Shown: positions 35,037-43,930 of the stretch, one piece after another
How the letters are laid out: each line of letters begins with the position of its first letter
Numbering within the stretch: the stretch's first letter is position 1
Origin: Planctomycetota bacterium
GTDB taxonomy: Bacteria; Planctomycetota; Planctomycetia; Pirellulales; UBA7805
Length of the DNA: 64,000 nucleotides
NCBI GenBank assembly: GCA_021413705.1
Contig: JAIOPX010000194.1
Span: forward strand, 1-64,000
Reading direction: 5' to 3'
The notes under the pieces: generated by a model
What the model saw: only the letters and a program-made list of their open reading frames with translations
Databases searched by the model: none
Told to the model about the DNA's origin: nothing
Made by a program: the position numbers and the translations under genes

Positions 35037-38000
35037 CTACCGCTTCCCGAATAGTCCGCCCTCTTCCGCGGCCATCCGGCTTTCGATCAAACTCCGCCAG
35101 TTCGCCAGCAACTTGCCCAACGCCGCCTGTTCCGCGGCCGTGGTACTGACAAGTTTCGCAGCCTCTTCTTCGCTCTTGCCGCTCAGGGCGGCGCCGGCCA
35201 ACGCCTGGGCCAGCACGCGCAGGCGCTCCCGGTCCGGGCGGGCTTCGTCCAGGAACTCGGCCAGCTTCCGGGGGCTGTTGTCCATCAGCCAGAGGATGCG
35301 GTGCAGGGCGTCGATCAGGGGCGCGGGCTGGCCGTTCTCGGCCGGCAGGCCCAGCTTGGCGTCGCTGCCGCGCTCGGTGAAATCGCGGGCGCGATATTTG
35401 GCCTTCTTCTTCTCCACCAGGGCATCTTTGCCGGCCGACAGACCGTGCGGGCCATCCAGCTCGATGTGCGTGCCATTGGCGAAGATGATGGCCTCGCCGG
35501 CGTCCAGCTCGGCCGCCTTGTACACGAACCGCCAGAGCACGTAGAACCGGCTGGCGTTGTCCACGGCCGACACGTTCCCGCCCACCACGCCCGACAGCTT
35601 GCCCAACATCGTGTCGAGCACCACGCCCTCGACTTCGGCCAGGAACTTCTCGGCCGGCACCTCTTCGCCGTTGGCGTACTCGACCTTCTCATACTTGGTG
35701 AACGCCCGCAGCCCGGCCCCCACGCACGCGATCACTAGGTCAGCCCCGGCGATCCCCATGTCCCACAGCGTCTCAACACGCTCGCCGACAATCTGCTGGA
35801 GCTCAGGCTGAACGTCGTCTTCGTAGTTACCAACTCCAGTGTGAGAGTTACGTTTGCGCGCAATGAGAAAAATACTGGAGGCGAGAGAGGCAGAATCGCG
35901 GGCACGCAGGCGCCCCGACGTTTCCGTGTCCAGCGGCCATGCTTCGGTCACCTCAAAGCCGCCTGCTCGAAAGGCATTGACGAGCGTAGCCCACCCCACG
36001 GTCGTTTTGTGTGCATACACCACGGCGATTTGGCCATGTTGCTTAAGGACTCGCCTAGCCTCTCGAAGTGCTTCAGATATCATTTCTTCGTACGCGCATT
36101 TCGCCTGAGCCATGTCACCGCCGTGACGACCAGCATCAGCGATGGCTTCGCCTTTTTTGGGTGTAAGCTGCGACGTGAAATGTTCTCGAAAGAGGTTACC
36201 GATGCTGCGCTTGAGCCAGACATAGAAGAAATCGGAAATGTCTGCATAGGGGACATTGTCGTAATATGGCGGATCGGTGATGACAGCATCCAGTGACTCC
36301 GACGCCCACGGCAGGTTGAGCGCCGAGCCCCTCTGCACAATGGCCTCACCTTGTATGGTCAAGGTTTGTATATTGCCAACGACCTCTGCGAGATTTCCCA
36401 GCCAACAGGCAATGGTGCTGTTGAAGGGATTTGCCTCGGCAAAGTCCCAGACCATTGTGATGACTTGGCGCCCGAAACTGTTGACGATCCCTCGTCCGCC
36501 ATCCGATTTCAGACGCGATAGACAGGAATTCAAGTCCGCCTGCTTGTCAACCACGCACGCGAGAAGTGCAAGGGTAGCACGGATGTGAGCGTCCTTGATC
36601 CCGACCAGTTCCATTTCATGCCCACTAATGCGTACCGCCTCGCAGAAACTGAGGAGGCAGATAAGCTGACGCGTTGTGAAGAGGTCACCAATCATCCGAA
36701 TCCCGTACGGGCGCACGGTGATCCCTAAGGAATTGTCACCGCAATCTGCGGGAAGGTTGGCGATCGGTTCGTCGGGAACGTCCAGGCCGGACTGCTCTGA
36801 GAGTCTGGCGAGCTGCCGACGAAGTGCATCTTCTTCGGGGTTGCTGACCGGGTGCTCATCCACGGCAAGGTAGCGCTTCCCTTGGTGGCCCGGCTGAACC
36901 GCCACGACTGCCATCATTTGGCGGGACATCCGACCATGCCACCCCTCCGTTTTGACGTACTCAACGTCGGCCACTGTTCCGCAGAACGGGCAGGTTGCAT
37001 TCCCCCCCTTCGAGAAAGCGGCCGGATCGAAGCCAAGATCCGCCTCTGAATGGCCCTCGATAACCTCGAACCGTGTTCTCTTTGTGTCCGCGGGCGCGAT
37101 CATTTTCAGAGCAACATAGTAATTCTCCTTCTTACACAGCCAAGTCTGCTTGACCAATGGGACGATCGCTGCGCACTTTGGATTTTTGCATCGCACCGTC
37201 CTCGTCCACAAGTACGCCACCGGCATCAGATAGCCTTCGGGCACATCAGCGGTGCCGTCGTCTTCCTCTTGATCACCTCCGAGTGGAAGTTGCTTCCCGG
37301 CTGCTCCTTTTTTCGCGGCTTCCTTCGCCTCTTTTTTGGATGGCTTCCTGTGTTTGGGGTCGGGAATGAGCGGATAGAGATCGCCGATCTCTTTCCGCTC
37401 GCGCTCCAGCACCCAGTTGCCCCAGTAGCGAACCTCGGCGGCCAGGCCGCCCCAGGTGGCTTCGCCCTTCGCGTTCTTTGGGCCGGTCATGCCGCGCGCT
37501 GTTGGATCGGGCTTGCCATACTTCTGCGGATAGACCAGCGTGCAGAGCTCGATGATATGGGCGACCGGGTTGAGATCTAGAGCGTAGGCCTCGCAGCCGA
37601 GACGCAGGGCTTCGAGGGGGATCGCGCCGCCGCCCGCGAACATGTCCAGCACGCGCGGCCGCGGAGCCCGGCCGGCGACGATGTCGTCGTAGGTGACCTT
37701 ATTGCCGTCGAAGGTAAACTCCTTCACCCAGGCCGGCGGCGTTCCTGTCTTCTTCGCTTCGGCCAACTCGGCCGTCAGCCGATCGGCATGGGCTTCGAGG
37801 ATGTGCCTCTGGGCCTCGACGATCGCGGCCTCGGTATCGCGTTTGATCTTGATGTCGGCCTGGCCGGTCGGGTCGGTCTTGGGATAGCGGCAGAGTTTGG
37901 TGACGAATTCCTTGGCGGCCTTGCGATTGAGGCCCTTCTTCTTGCCGTTTTTCGCGGCCACCGCCTTGGCTGAATCGGCCGGCGGATTCTTGACCTCCAG

Positions 38001-38207
38001 ATCCTTGACCCATCGATCCGCCGGCACAAGCGCGCCATACACGGCCGCCCGGCAAGCCACGAGCGGCCGCCGCGCCCACCACAGATGCAACGTCGAAATA
38101 TGCCCCTTGCGGACGGACTTCTCGCGCGCGGCCTCCTTGGAGATGGCCTCGATGGGGAGGTAGTCTTCGATCAGGCGAAGATCGTCATGCGAGTTCGGCT
38201 CAGACAT
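35037..38207 (-). CDS. DUF1156 adenine-specific DNA methyltransferase (module 2)
   Basis: A 1056-residue COG1743-type methylase. DUF1156 signature LHLWWARRPLVACRAA near residue 35, SAM motif MFAGGGAIPLEALRLG near residue 189, catalytic motif DPPYYDNVPYADIS near residue 648. Zinc-ribbon Cys pairs (CKNPKCA; CPFCG) lie between them. The chosen ATG at 38207 overlaps the stop of the preceding gene and is preceded by a purine-rich stretch; a longer form starting at 38282 would run through the neighbour. Long KK-rich and KEAKEAAKKG insertions distinguish it from the module 1 methylase. Presumably it marks self DNA for the module. Confidence 0.9.
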   Translation of the reverse strand: MSEPNSHDDLRLIEDYLPIEAISKEAAREKSVRKGHISTLHLWWARRPLVACRAAVYGALVPADRWVKDLEVKNPPADSAKAVAAKNGKKKGLNRKAAKEFVTKLCRYPKTDPTGQADIKIKRDTEAAIVEAQRHILEAHADRLTAELAEAKKTGTPPAWVKEFTFDGNKVTYDDIVAGRAPRPRVLDMFAGGGAIPLEALRLGCEAYALDLNPVAHIIELCTLVYPQKYGKPDPTARGMTGPKNAKGEATWGGLAAEVRYWGNWVLERERKEIGDLYPLIPDPKHRKPSKKEAKEAAKKGAAGKQLPLGGDQEEDDGTADVPEGYLMPVAYLWTRTVRCKNPKCAAIVPLVKQTWLCKKENYYVALKMIAPADTKRTRFEVIEGHSEADLGFDPAAFSKGGNATCPFCGTVADVEYVKTEGWHGRMSRQMMAVVAVQPGHQGKRYLAVDEHPVSNPEEDALRRQLARLSEQSGLDVPDEPIANLPADCGDNSLGITVRPYGIRMIGDLFTTRQLICLLSFCEAVRISGHEMELVGIKDAHIRATLALLACVVDKQADLNSCLSRLKSDGGRGIVNSFGRQVITMVWDFAEANPFNSTIACWLGNLAEVVGNIQTLTIQGEAIVQRGSALNLPWASESLDAVITDPPYYDNVPYADISDFFYVWLKRSIGNLFREHFTSQLTPKKGEAIADAGRHGGDMAQAKCAYEEMISEALREARRVLKQHGQIAVVYAHKTTVGWATLVNAFRAGGFEVTEAWPLDTETSGRLRARDSASLASSIFLIARKRNSHTGVGNYEDDVQPELQQIVGERVETLWDMGIAGADLVIACVGAGLRAFTKYEKVEYANGEEVPAEKFLAEVEGVVLDTMLGKLSGVVGGNVSAVDNASRFYVLWRFVYKAAELDAGEAIIFANGTHIELDGPHGLSAGKDALVEKKKAKYRARDFTERGSDAKLGLPAENGQPAPLIDALHRILWLMDNSPRKLAEFLDEARPDRERLRVLAQALAGAALSGKSEEEAAKLVSTTAAEQAALGKLLANWRSLIESRMAAEEGGLFGKR

Positions 38208-38760
38208 GAGAGGGCAATCCCTTCTCTTGGGCCTTCTGTATGACGGCTTCAGCCTCACCAACCGCCTCTTTAGCCTGATCAATGGAGATATGTGGCTTGA
38301 TCTCGCTCAGGCGCTGGGCGCGCTCGCGATTGTCGGCATCCGGAAGATCGCGCCGCACGACATAGACTGCGGTCGCCAGCCGCTCCAGTTCAGCCACTCC
38401 GCGATCGGCGATGGCATCGGCGATGAAGTCAATCGCCTTCTTGTTCCGTGCGATGGTATTGGGGAATTTCGCTTCGATCTTGTCGGCATTTTGAGCCGGT
38501 GCAAGCTTGGGGCCGTACGGCTGAGGCTGAACGAGCAGTTCGAGGAGATCGTCGGCCCGCATTGAGGTCAATTGATCTCGCAACTCAAACGAGAAAGGCC
38601 CGTGCTTGTAGAGCACGAAGTCAAAGGCGCTATCCGCTCCCGCAACGTCCTGGAGCAGGTAAACCGCCTTTTGAACGTGGGTCTCGCCGCACCAACTTCC
38701 GTGCGCCCGCATATCTCGGACGAGCCGAAGAAGAATCGCGCTGCGCTTAAGCGTGGTCAT
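38200..38760 (-). CDS. YwgA/SocA-like protein
   Basis: A 186-residue protein starting at ATG 38760. The stretch HVQKAVYLLQDVAG, then FVLYKHGPFSFELRDQL, matches the pattern of YwgA-like proteins (KxxYLL...YGPYS.EL), a fold related to SocA/Panacea antitoxin domains. The C-terminal part is helical. It overlaps the HD gene upstream by 14 bases and the methyltransferase downstream by eight. It may be an adaptor or antitoxin-like control of the operon; that is inference. Confidence 0.65.
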   Translation of the reverse strand: MTTLKRSAILLRLVRDMRAHGSWCGETHVQKAVYLLQDVAGADSAFDFVLYKHGPFSFELRDQLTSMRADDLLELLVQPQPYGPKLAPAQNADKIEAKFPNTIARNKKAIDFIADAIADRGVAELERLATAVYVVRRDLPDADNRERAQRLSEIKPHISIDQAKEAVGEAEAVIQKAQEKGLPSHV

Positions 38761-40078
38761 CCTGTTCCTCCGTGATTTCAAGAATCCGATCGCGTTGATC
38801 GGTGATAAGTTGCCGTGCCTTGCCGGCCATCTTCTGGTCCGCGTAAACGAAATCAACAACCGGCGAGGGCAATTTTGCCAACGTCTCGGACAAAGCAAGG
38901 GACGAGTATACCTTGTTGTCGTGCATCCGCACCGGGAAGTCGGCCGCCCCACCCTTTGACGGCTGGTATTCGTGCCGCACGTGCTCCGCGCCCATTTCTT
39001 TGGAAAGAAACGCGAAGACCGCGGCACCGGCGTTTGGGTTCTTCTTGATGTCGTCGGGGTTGCGCTCGTAGACCAGGCGGAAATGGTCGCGATGGGCTAT
39101 GCGCCGCGCCGGATCGTGGGCGGGATCGGCTGGGCTTCTGGCGGCCCGCGCGATTGCCGCGCTAACCTCATTGTCGGTCATCGCCAGGTGGGCCTCCGCC
39201 GACGTGTCAAACTTGCCGCCGTGCAGCCACAGGCGCAGAAAATCGATCAGATGCACGTTATAGATTCGCCGAATTGCGTGAAAATAGAGTTGAGAGTACA
39301 TGAAGTACCTGGCGAGCATCATGGCTTCCGCCGAGCGGATGCCACCAAGCTCCACGCCCAGTTCGGGCGCCATCGCATTGGCCTTCTCGTCACGCGGCGG
39401 CGGTGGAAGGATTCGAAGCGTATCGATCAGCCGATAGTGATCGAAATGACCGTAGGGGACCCCAGCATGGTATGAATCACGAAGGAGGTAATCCATTCGA
39501 TCGGCACCGAATGAGTCCCCGACGATCATCTCTGCGACGAGTGTTTCCCAAGTGGTGAACTTCAAGTCTTTGGCTTCTTTAGGGCCAATCGCGATCTTCA
39601 CCACATCCTCGGTGCGCAGCGGCGGAGTCAGGTCATTCCACATCGACTGCATCATAGGTGATCGAATGATCGCAGCGGAAATGGCTTCATGGTTCGTACC
39701 GGCCGGCAGCAGTTCTTCCGCGGCGTGAGAAAACGGAAGATGTCCCATGTCATGGCAAAGAGCCGCCATGCGCAAGACGCGCCTCCAATAGGCACGTTTT
39801 TCGGGAGAACCCAGTTCAGCGAGAGTGTTCTTTATGTCGTCGGTGAGATTTTCGGGATTGGCGACAACGTCGTAAATGCGTGTCGCGAGTTCCATCACAC
39901 CCAGAGAATGTTCGAATCGTTTGTGCGTGGCGCCCGGGTAGATGAGGTAAGTGAGGGCAAGTTGATGTACGTGCCGCAGGCGCTGAAACGGCGCGGAGTC
40001 CAAGACCTTGCGTTCGTCACTGTCAAGCTTGACGAAGACGTGAATCGGATCACGAACCTCATGAAAGTTCTTTGGCAT
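38747..40078 (-). CDS. HD-domain phosphohydrolase (dGTPase/SAMHD1-like)
   Basis: A 443-residue COG1078-type protein. The metal site is visible as KRFEHSLGV near residue 59 and LCHDMGHLPFSH near residue 105, with QRLRHVHQLAL upstream, as in SAMHD1-like dNTP triphosphohydrolases. Such enzymes can deplete dNTPs during infection. The gene lies six bases after the SNF2 helicase stop and overlaps the YwgA-like gene, so it belongs to the module. A dNTPase beside a DUF499/DUF1156 system is a distinctive combination. Confidence 0.88.
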   Translation of the reverse strand: MPKNFHEVRDPIHVFVKLDSDERKVLDSAPFQRLRHVHQLALTYLIYPGATHKRFEHSLGVMELATRIYDVVANPENLTDDIKNTLAELGSPEKRAYWRRVLRMAALCHDMGHLPFSHAAEELLPAGTNHEAISAAIIRSPMMQSMWNDLTPPLRTEDVVKIAIGPKEAKDLKFTTWETLVAEMIVGDSFGADRMDYLLRDSYHAGVPYGHFDHYRLIDTLRILPPPPRDEKANAMAPELGVELGGIRSAEAMMLARYFMYSQLYFHAIRRIYNVHLIDFLRLWLHGGKFDTSAEAHLAMTDNEVSAAIARAARSPADPAHDPARRIAHRDHFRLVYERNPDDIKKNPNAGAAVFAFLSKEMGAEHVRHEYQPSKGGAADFPVRMHDNKVYSSLALSETLAKLPSPVVDFVYADQKMAGKARQLITDQRDRILEITEEQDDHA

Positions 40079-40084
40079 GTTTCC

Positions 40085-43000
40085 TTACAGTTTGCACGCC
40101 GTGATTGTGGCCATCGGGATCACGAACATTCTGGCCACGACGACTTCCTTCTTGGCGTGGTCGAGTTTCTCCGCCGGGTTGTGGACGCGGACTAGTTCGT
40201 GCGCATCGTCCAGCGGGTCCCACACCACGTACAGCCAGTACGTCGGCCCAAGCTGTTGGGCTTTATACCATTCATTGACCGTCAATTGGATATCGTTGCC
40301 ACGCGAATAGCCCTTGACTTCGATCCGGCGGACCTCGGTGACGCCGGTGGCCGGGTCGATCTCACGCTGGGCGCGGATGTCGAAACCGATCTTTTGCGAG
40401 CCCACCCGCTCGATGCGGTCGCGTGGGAAGCCCTCGGCGACGAGATGTTCGATGACGATGTCCTCGGCCCGCCGCTCTTTCAGCATTCGCAGTTCCGTGT
40501 CCGGCTCGCGACAGAGCACTCCAAGCTGCCGCTCGACGTTTGCATCCGGCGTGAGGACCAGTGCCGTCGCCAGGTGCCGAACCGGGCCGGTACGGGCGAT
40601 GGCCAGGCGATCCAGCCCGGCCAGGCGATCTCGCTTGGTCCGCTCCAGTTCTTCCACGTGCTTTCGAGCGTCGTCGGCCGCGAGCTTGTATTCGGATTTC
40701 TGCCCCAGCTCGCCCATCAGCACCATGAACCGTTCCTGGGCCTTGCGAATTCTGGCCGTGAACGACCGTTCCAGGTAATCGCGCACCACTTCGGCGAACC
40801 GCTGTCGCTCCTGCTGGCAGCGCAGCCGGCACTCAAGCTGGTAAGTGCTCTTCAGGTAGTCCATCGCCGGCTGGGGGCCGGCCGGCTCGATCTTGTTCCA
40901 TTTGTCCGGGTGCGCGGGAAGGTCCAGGAGCACGTCGGCCGGCACGATCTCGAACTGCCCACTTTCGTCACGGACGGCGACTATCTCCGCATAGAGCGGG
41001 ATGTCCGTGCCCCGGCTGTCCTTGCCCTTGATCGTGATCTCGAAAAAGTGCAGGCGATATGGAGCGGTGGCCCGAGCATCCAGGAAGAGCGCCGTGCACC
41101 CGGCGGCGTGGGCGAGCTGCTCATTCAGCTTCTCATCGACGGCCGCGTAAAGGGGATGGCCCGGCCCGACCAGCACTGCGTCCACGTGGACATCCTGTTC
41201 AAGCACGTCCTTATGGAACGTGACCTTGCGGTATTCGCTTTCGGCCTTGCCCAATTTGTGGACGCTGGCCAGCCGTTCGTTGCGCAGGTCCGCCAGGACA
41301 TGCTCGATACGCCACAGCCCATCGGCGCGGGGTTCGACGCGCAAGCCAACCCGTTTCGCGGCCGCGATGAAGTGCTCCTCGACGTAACGCGGCATCAGCC
41401 GTTTTTCTTCGATTTCGAGGTTGCGGGACTGGAAGCCCGAGAAATCGACATGCCCGCGAGCGAGCGCGATCCCCGTCGCCTGTTCGTATTGCTTCAGCCG
41501 GTCGGGATCGATGCGGTCGATCTGTTCGAGGTAGTCGTCCAGCCGGCGAGGATCGACGGCCGCCTCCCGCAGCATATCCGGTAGATTGATGTCGTTGAGG
41601 GACAGAACTTCGCCGATCACGTCGAACACGCGCCCGGCGAGGGATGCCTTCATGACCTCCAGCTTTTGCAGGAGCCGGTCGAGAATGCGGCCCTCGACGA
41701 TGTCGCTGCCGTCTTCCGCCTCCGTGGCGACGAAGTTGTAGGCGTAGCAGTCATCCCGCTGCCCGATACGGTGAATGCGGCCGAGGCGCTGTTCCAGCCG
41801 GGTCGGATTCCACGGCATATCGTAGTTGATCATCAGGTGGCAGAACTGGAGATTGATGCCTTCGCCGGCCGCCTCCGTCGCCACGCAGACCTGGGCCTGT
41901 GTGCGGAATGCCTCCTGTGCGCGCTTGCGTTCGTGGGGGTTCATCCCGCCATGGATCTCGCAGGTCGTGTAGCCCCACCGGCCGAGATGTTCGAGGATGT
42001 AGTTCAGGGTGTCGCGATGCTCGGTGAACAGCAGGAGCTTGCCCCGGCCGTCCTTGAGTTCGGCGAAGGTCGCGCGGGCCAGGCATTCCTTCAAAGCTTT
42101 GAGTTTTGAGTCACTGGCCGCCTCGCGCACACGGCCGGCCTGCTCCGCCAGATCCTTCAGGGCCGCGATCTCTGCACGAAGCTGGTCGAGTTCCACCGCA
42201 ACCGTGAATTCGTCGATCAGGCCATCGCGTTCGGCATCGTCCAGATCGTCCTCGTCCTGCTCGCTATCCACCAAGCGGCCCTGAAGCTGCGCGAGCTTTC
42301 GGACGCGCTGGGCGGGCGGGAGGGCCTCAAGTTCGGTGAGAAGGTCGTGTTGCTTCTGCAATCGCCGCTTCAGTGATTCGTGGATGGCGCAGGCGGAGGA
42401 AGCCAGACGCCGCTGCAAAACCGTGCGTGCCAGCGCGGCCGAGGTTTTGCGCTGTCCCTGCTGCTGCGGAATGAACTGGTTGATATAGCCGGTGACAGCC
42501 TTGTAGAGCGCAAATTCCTCAGCATTGAGCGCGAACGGGACCGTGACTGCATGGCGATCGGGGAATAGCCGCTGGCCGTCCATATCCTTCAGGTCTTCTT
42601 TCAGGCGGCGGAGCATCCACGGGCAGTCGCCGCCCAGGCGGAACACGTCGCCGCGAAGCTCGGAAACGCTGCGTTTCTCAAGCCGATGAGGCTCGGGGAA
42701 AATGTCCGGGTCGATGAGGCGCAGGAAATAGGCGAACTTTTCATCGTCTCCGTGGTGCGGTGTGGCCGTCATTAGCAGGACGTGCTCGGACTGGGCCGTC
42801 AGCTTGGCGGCAAGTTCATAACGTTTTGTGGGATCGATCTGCGGCCCGCGCCCAGCACCGCCGCTCTTGGTGCGAGCGGAGCATTTATGGGCTTCATCGA
42901 TGATCGTCAGATCCCAGTGCTGCTGCCAGATTCGCTCGCGCACATCATCCTGTTTGGCGTAGTCGATGGAGGCGATGACCTGCGATTCCTTTGCCCACGG

Positions 43001-43582
43001 ATTGGACAGAGTTTGCTTGTCGCGAGCGGAGTCGATCGGCTCAAAACTCTCCCCGAACCAGCGCTGCATCTCGTCCTGCCACTGGATCGTCAGCGGTGCC
43101 GGGCAGAGGATCAGGACACGGTCGATGGCCTCGCGCAGCTTGAGTTCCTTGATGAGCAGGCCGGCCATAATCGTCTTGCCGGCGCCCGGATCGTCGGCAA
43201 GGAGGAACCGCAGGCACGGCTGCGGCAGCATTTTTTGATAGACAGCCTCGATCTGGTGCGGGAGCGTGCGGATGCCGGAAACGCTGACGGCGAATTGCCG
43301 GTCGTGGGCGTACGCGAGTCGGATGCGGGCTGATTCCACGAGAAGCTGAAGATCGGCGGGATCGACCAGCCGGATCGTCTGCGGAGTTCCATCATGCGCT
43401 GCCAGTGCGGCCGCTTCCTCGGCCGAGATGACCACTTCATCCAGATTGCCATTCGGCAACCGAACGCGGCATTCATAGCCCGTCCCCAAACGCCGCGCCT
43501 CCTCGATAACGACAGGCGTGTCGAAGTGTCCGGGCAAGCCCACGGGCTGACCCAATGGAAGATTGATCCCAGTCTCTGGCAT
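40085..43582 (-). CDS. SNF2 helicase with DUF3883-like C-terminal domain (module 2)
   Basis: A 1165-residue superfamily 2 helicase. Walker A is ADDPGAGKT at 129-137, the DEAH box is IIDEAHKCSAR, and the second lobe ends in MPWNPTRLEQRLGRIHRIGQ. The last 150 residues (GFPRDRIERVGSQKIGFDIRA, RRIEVKGYSRG) resemble DUF3883, a PD-(D/E)xK-related domain with the D...ExK core. There is no PLD domain. First gene of the leftward module 2 operon; next gene starts after six bases. It probably supplies translocation along DNA. Confidence 0.92.
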   Translation of the reverse strand: MPETGINLPLGQPVGLPGHFDTPVVIEEARRLGTGYECRVRLPNGNLDEVVISAEEAAALAAHDGTPQTIRLVDPADLQLLVESARIRLAYAHDRQFAVSVSGIRTLPHQIEAVYQKMLPQPCLRFLLADDPGAGKTIMAGLLIKELKLREAIDRVLILCPAPLTIQWQDEMQRWFGESFEPIDSARDKQTLSNPWAKESQVIASIDYAKQDDVRERIWQQHWDLTIIDEAHKCSARTKSGGAGRGPQIDPTKRYELAAKLTAQSEHVLLMTATPHHGDDEKFAYFLRLIDPDIFPEPHRLEKRSVSELRGDVFRLGGDCPWMLRRLKEDLKDMDGQRLFPDRHAVTVPFALNAEEFALYKAVTGYINQFIPQQQGQRKTSAALARTVLQRRLASSACAIHESLKRRLQKQHDLLTELEALPPAQRVRKLAQLQGRLVDSEQDEDDLDDAERDGLIDEFTVAVELDQLRAEIAALKDLAEQAGRVREAASDSKLKALKECLARATFAELKDGRGKLLLFTEHRDTLNYILEHLGRWGYTTCEIHGGMNPHERKRAQEAFRTQAQVCVATEAAGEGINLQFCHLMINYDMPWNPTRLEQRLGRIHRIGQRDDCYAYNFVATEAEDGSDIVEGRILDRLLQKLEVMKASLAGRVFDVIGEVLSLNDINLPDMLREAAVDPRRLDDYLEQIDRIDPDRLKQYEQATGIALARGHVDFSGFQSRNLEIEEKRLMPRYVEEHFIAAAKRVGLRVEPRADGLWRIEHVLADLRNERLASVHKLGKAESEYRKVTFHKDVLEQDVHVDAVLVGPGHPLYAAVDEKLNEQLAHAAGCTALFLDARATAPYRLHFFEITIKGKDSRGTDIPLYAEIVAVRDESGQFEIVPADVLLDLPAHPDKWNKIEPAGPQPAMDYLKSTYQLECRLRCQQERQRFAEVVRDYLERSFTARIRKAQERFMVLMGELGQKSEYKLAADDARKHVEELERTKRDRLAGLDRLAIARTGPVRHLATALVLTPDANVERQLGVLCREPDTELRMLKERRAEDIVIEHLVAEGFPRDRIERVGSQKIGFDIRAQREIDPATGVTEVRRIEVKGYSRGNDIQLTVNEWYKAQQLGPTYWLYVVWDPLDDAHELVRVHNPAEKLDHAKKEVVVARMFVIPMATITACKL

Positions 43583-43930
43583 CCGAAAGCTTCTGCGGAA
43601 CCCCCCTCGGCATGAAACTCACGTCGTGGAGCGGTTCCTAACCCAACAGCACATCGACCGGCCCCGCGACAGGAAGCTGAGCATCTCAGCAATACGGTCT
43701 GCCGGGGATTGATCCGTTAACGCCTGCCGACGGCGATATCAGTCTACATCTCTACCAGCACGGATGCCACAGAAGAACCAAGCCGCGCCAGTAGGATTTC
43801 GGCCCTGAAGAAGCACGCATCGTACCCACTCTCCAGGTTGAGGCCGGTGCAGATTCTGATAAGATGCGAATCGGCAGAATGCGGGGAAGGGTTCCCTGCG
43901 TGGCATATCTTCTTCTCGGCAGGACAAGCT
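43583..43930. promoter_or_regulatory. Divergent promoter region between module 2 and the large kinase
   Basis: 348 bp between two divergent genes, so it must hold the promoter of the whole module 2 operon and that of the kinase gene. I see no convincing -35/-10 pair or operator palindrome. A weak ribosome site AGGACAAG precedes the kinase ATG. Confidence 0.4.

Noticed and set aside
155-43582. Calling the clusters DISARM or BREX
   Set aside because: No DUF1998 (DrmB), no DrmA-type helicase, and no PglZ, BrxC or BrxL-like gene is present. Only the SNF2 helicase, PLD domain and methylase themes are shared.
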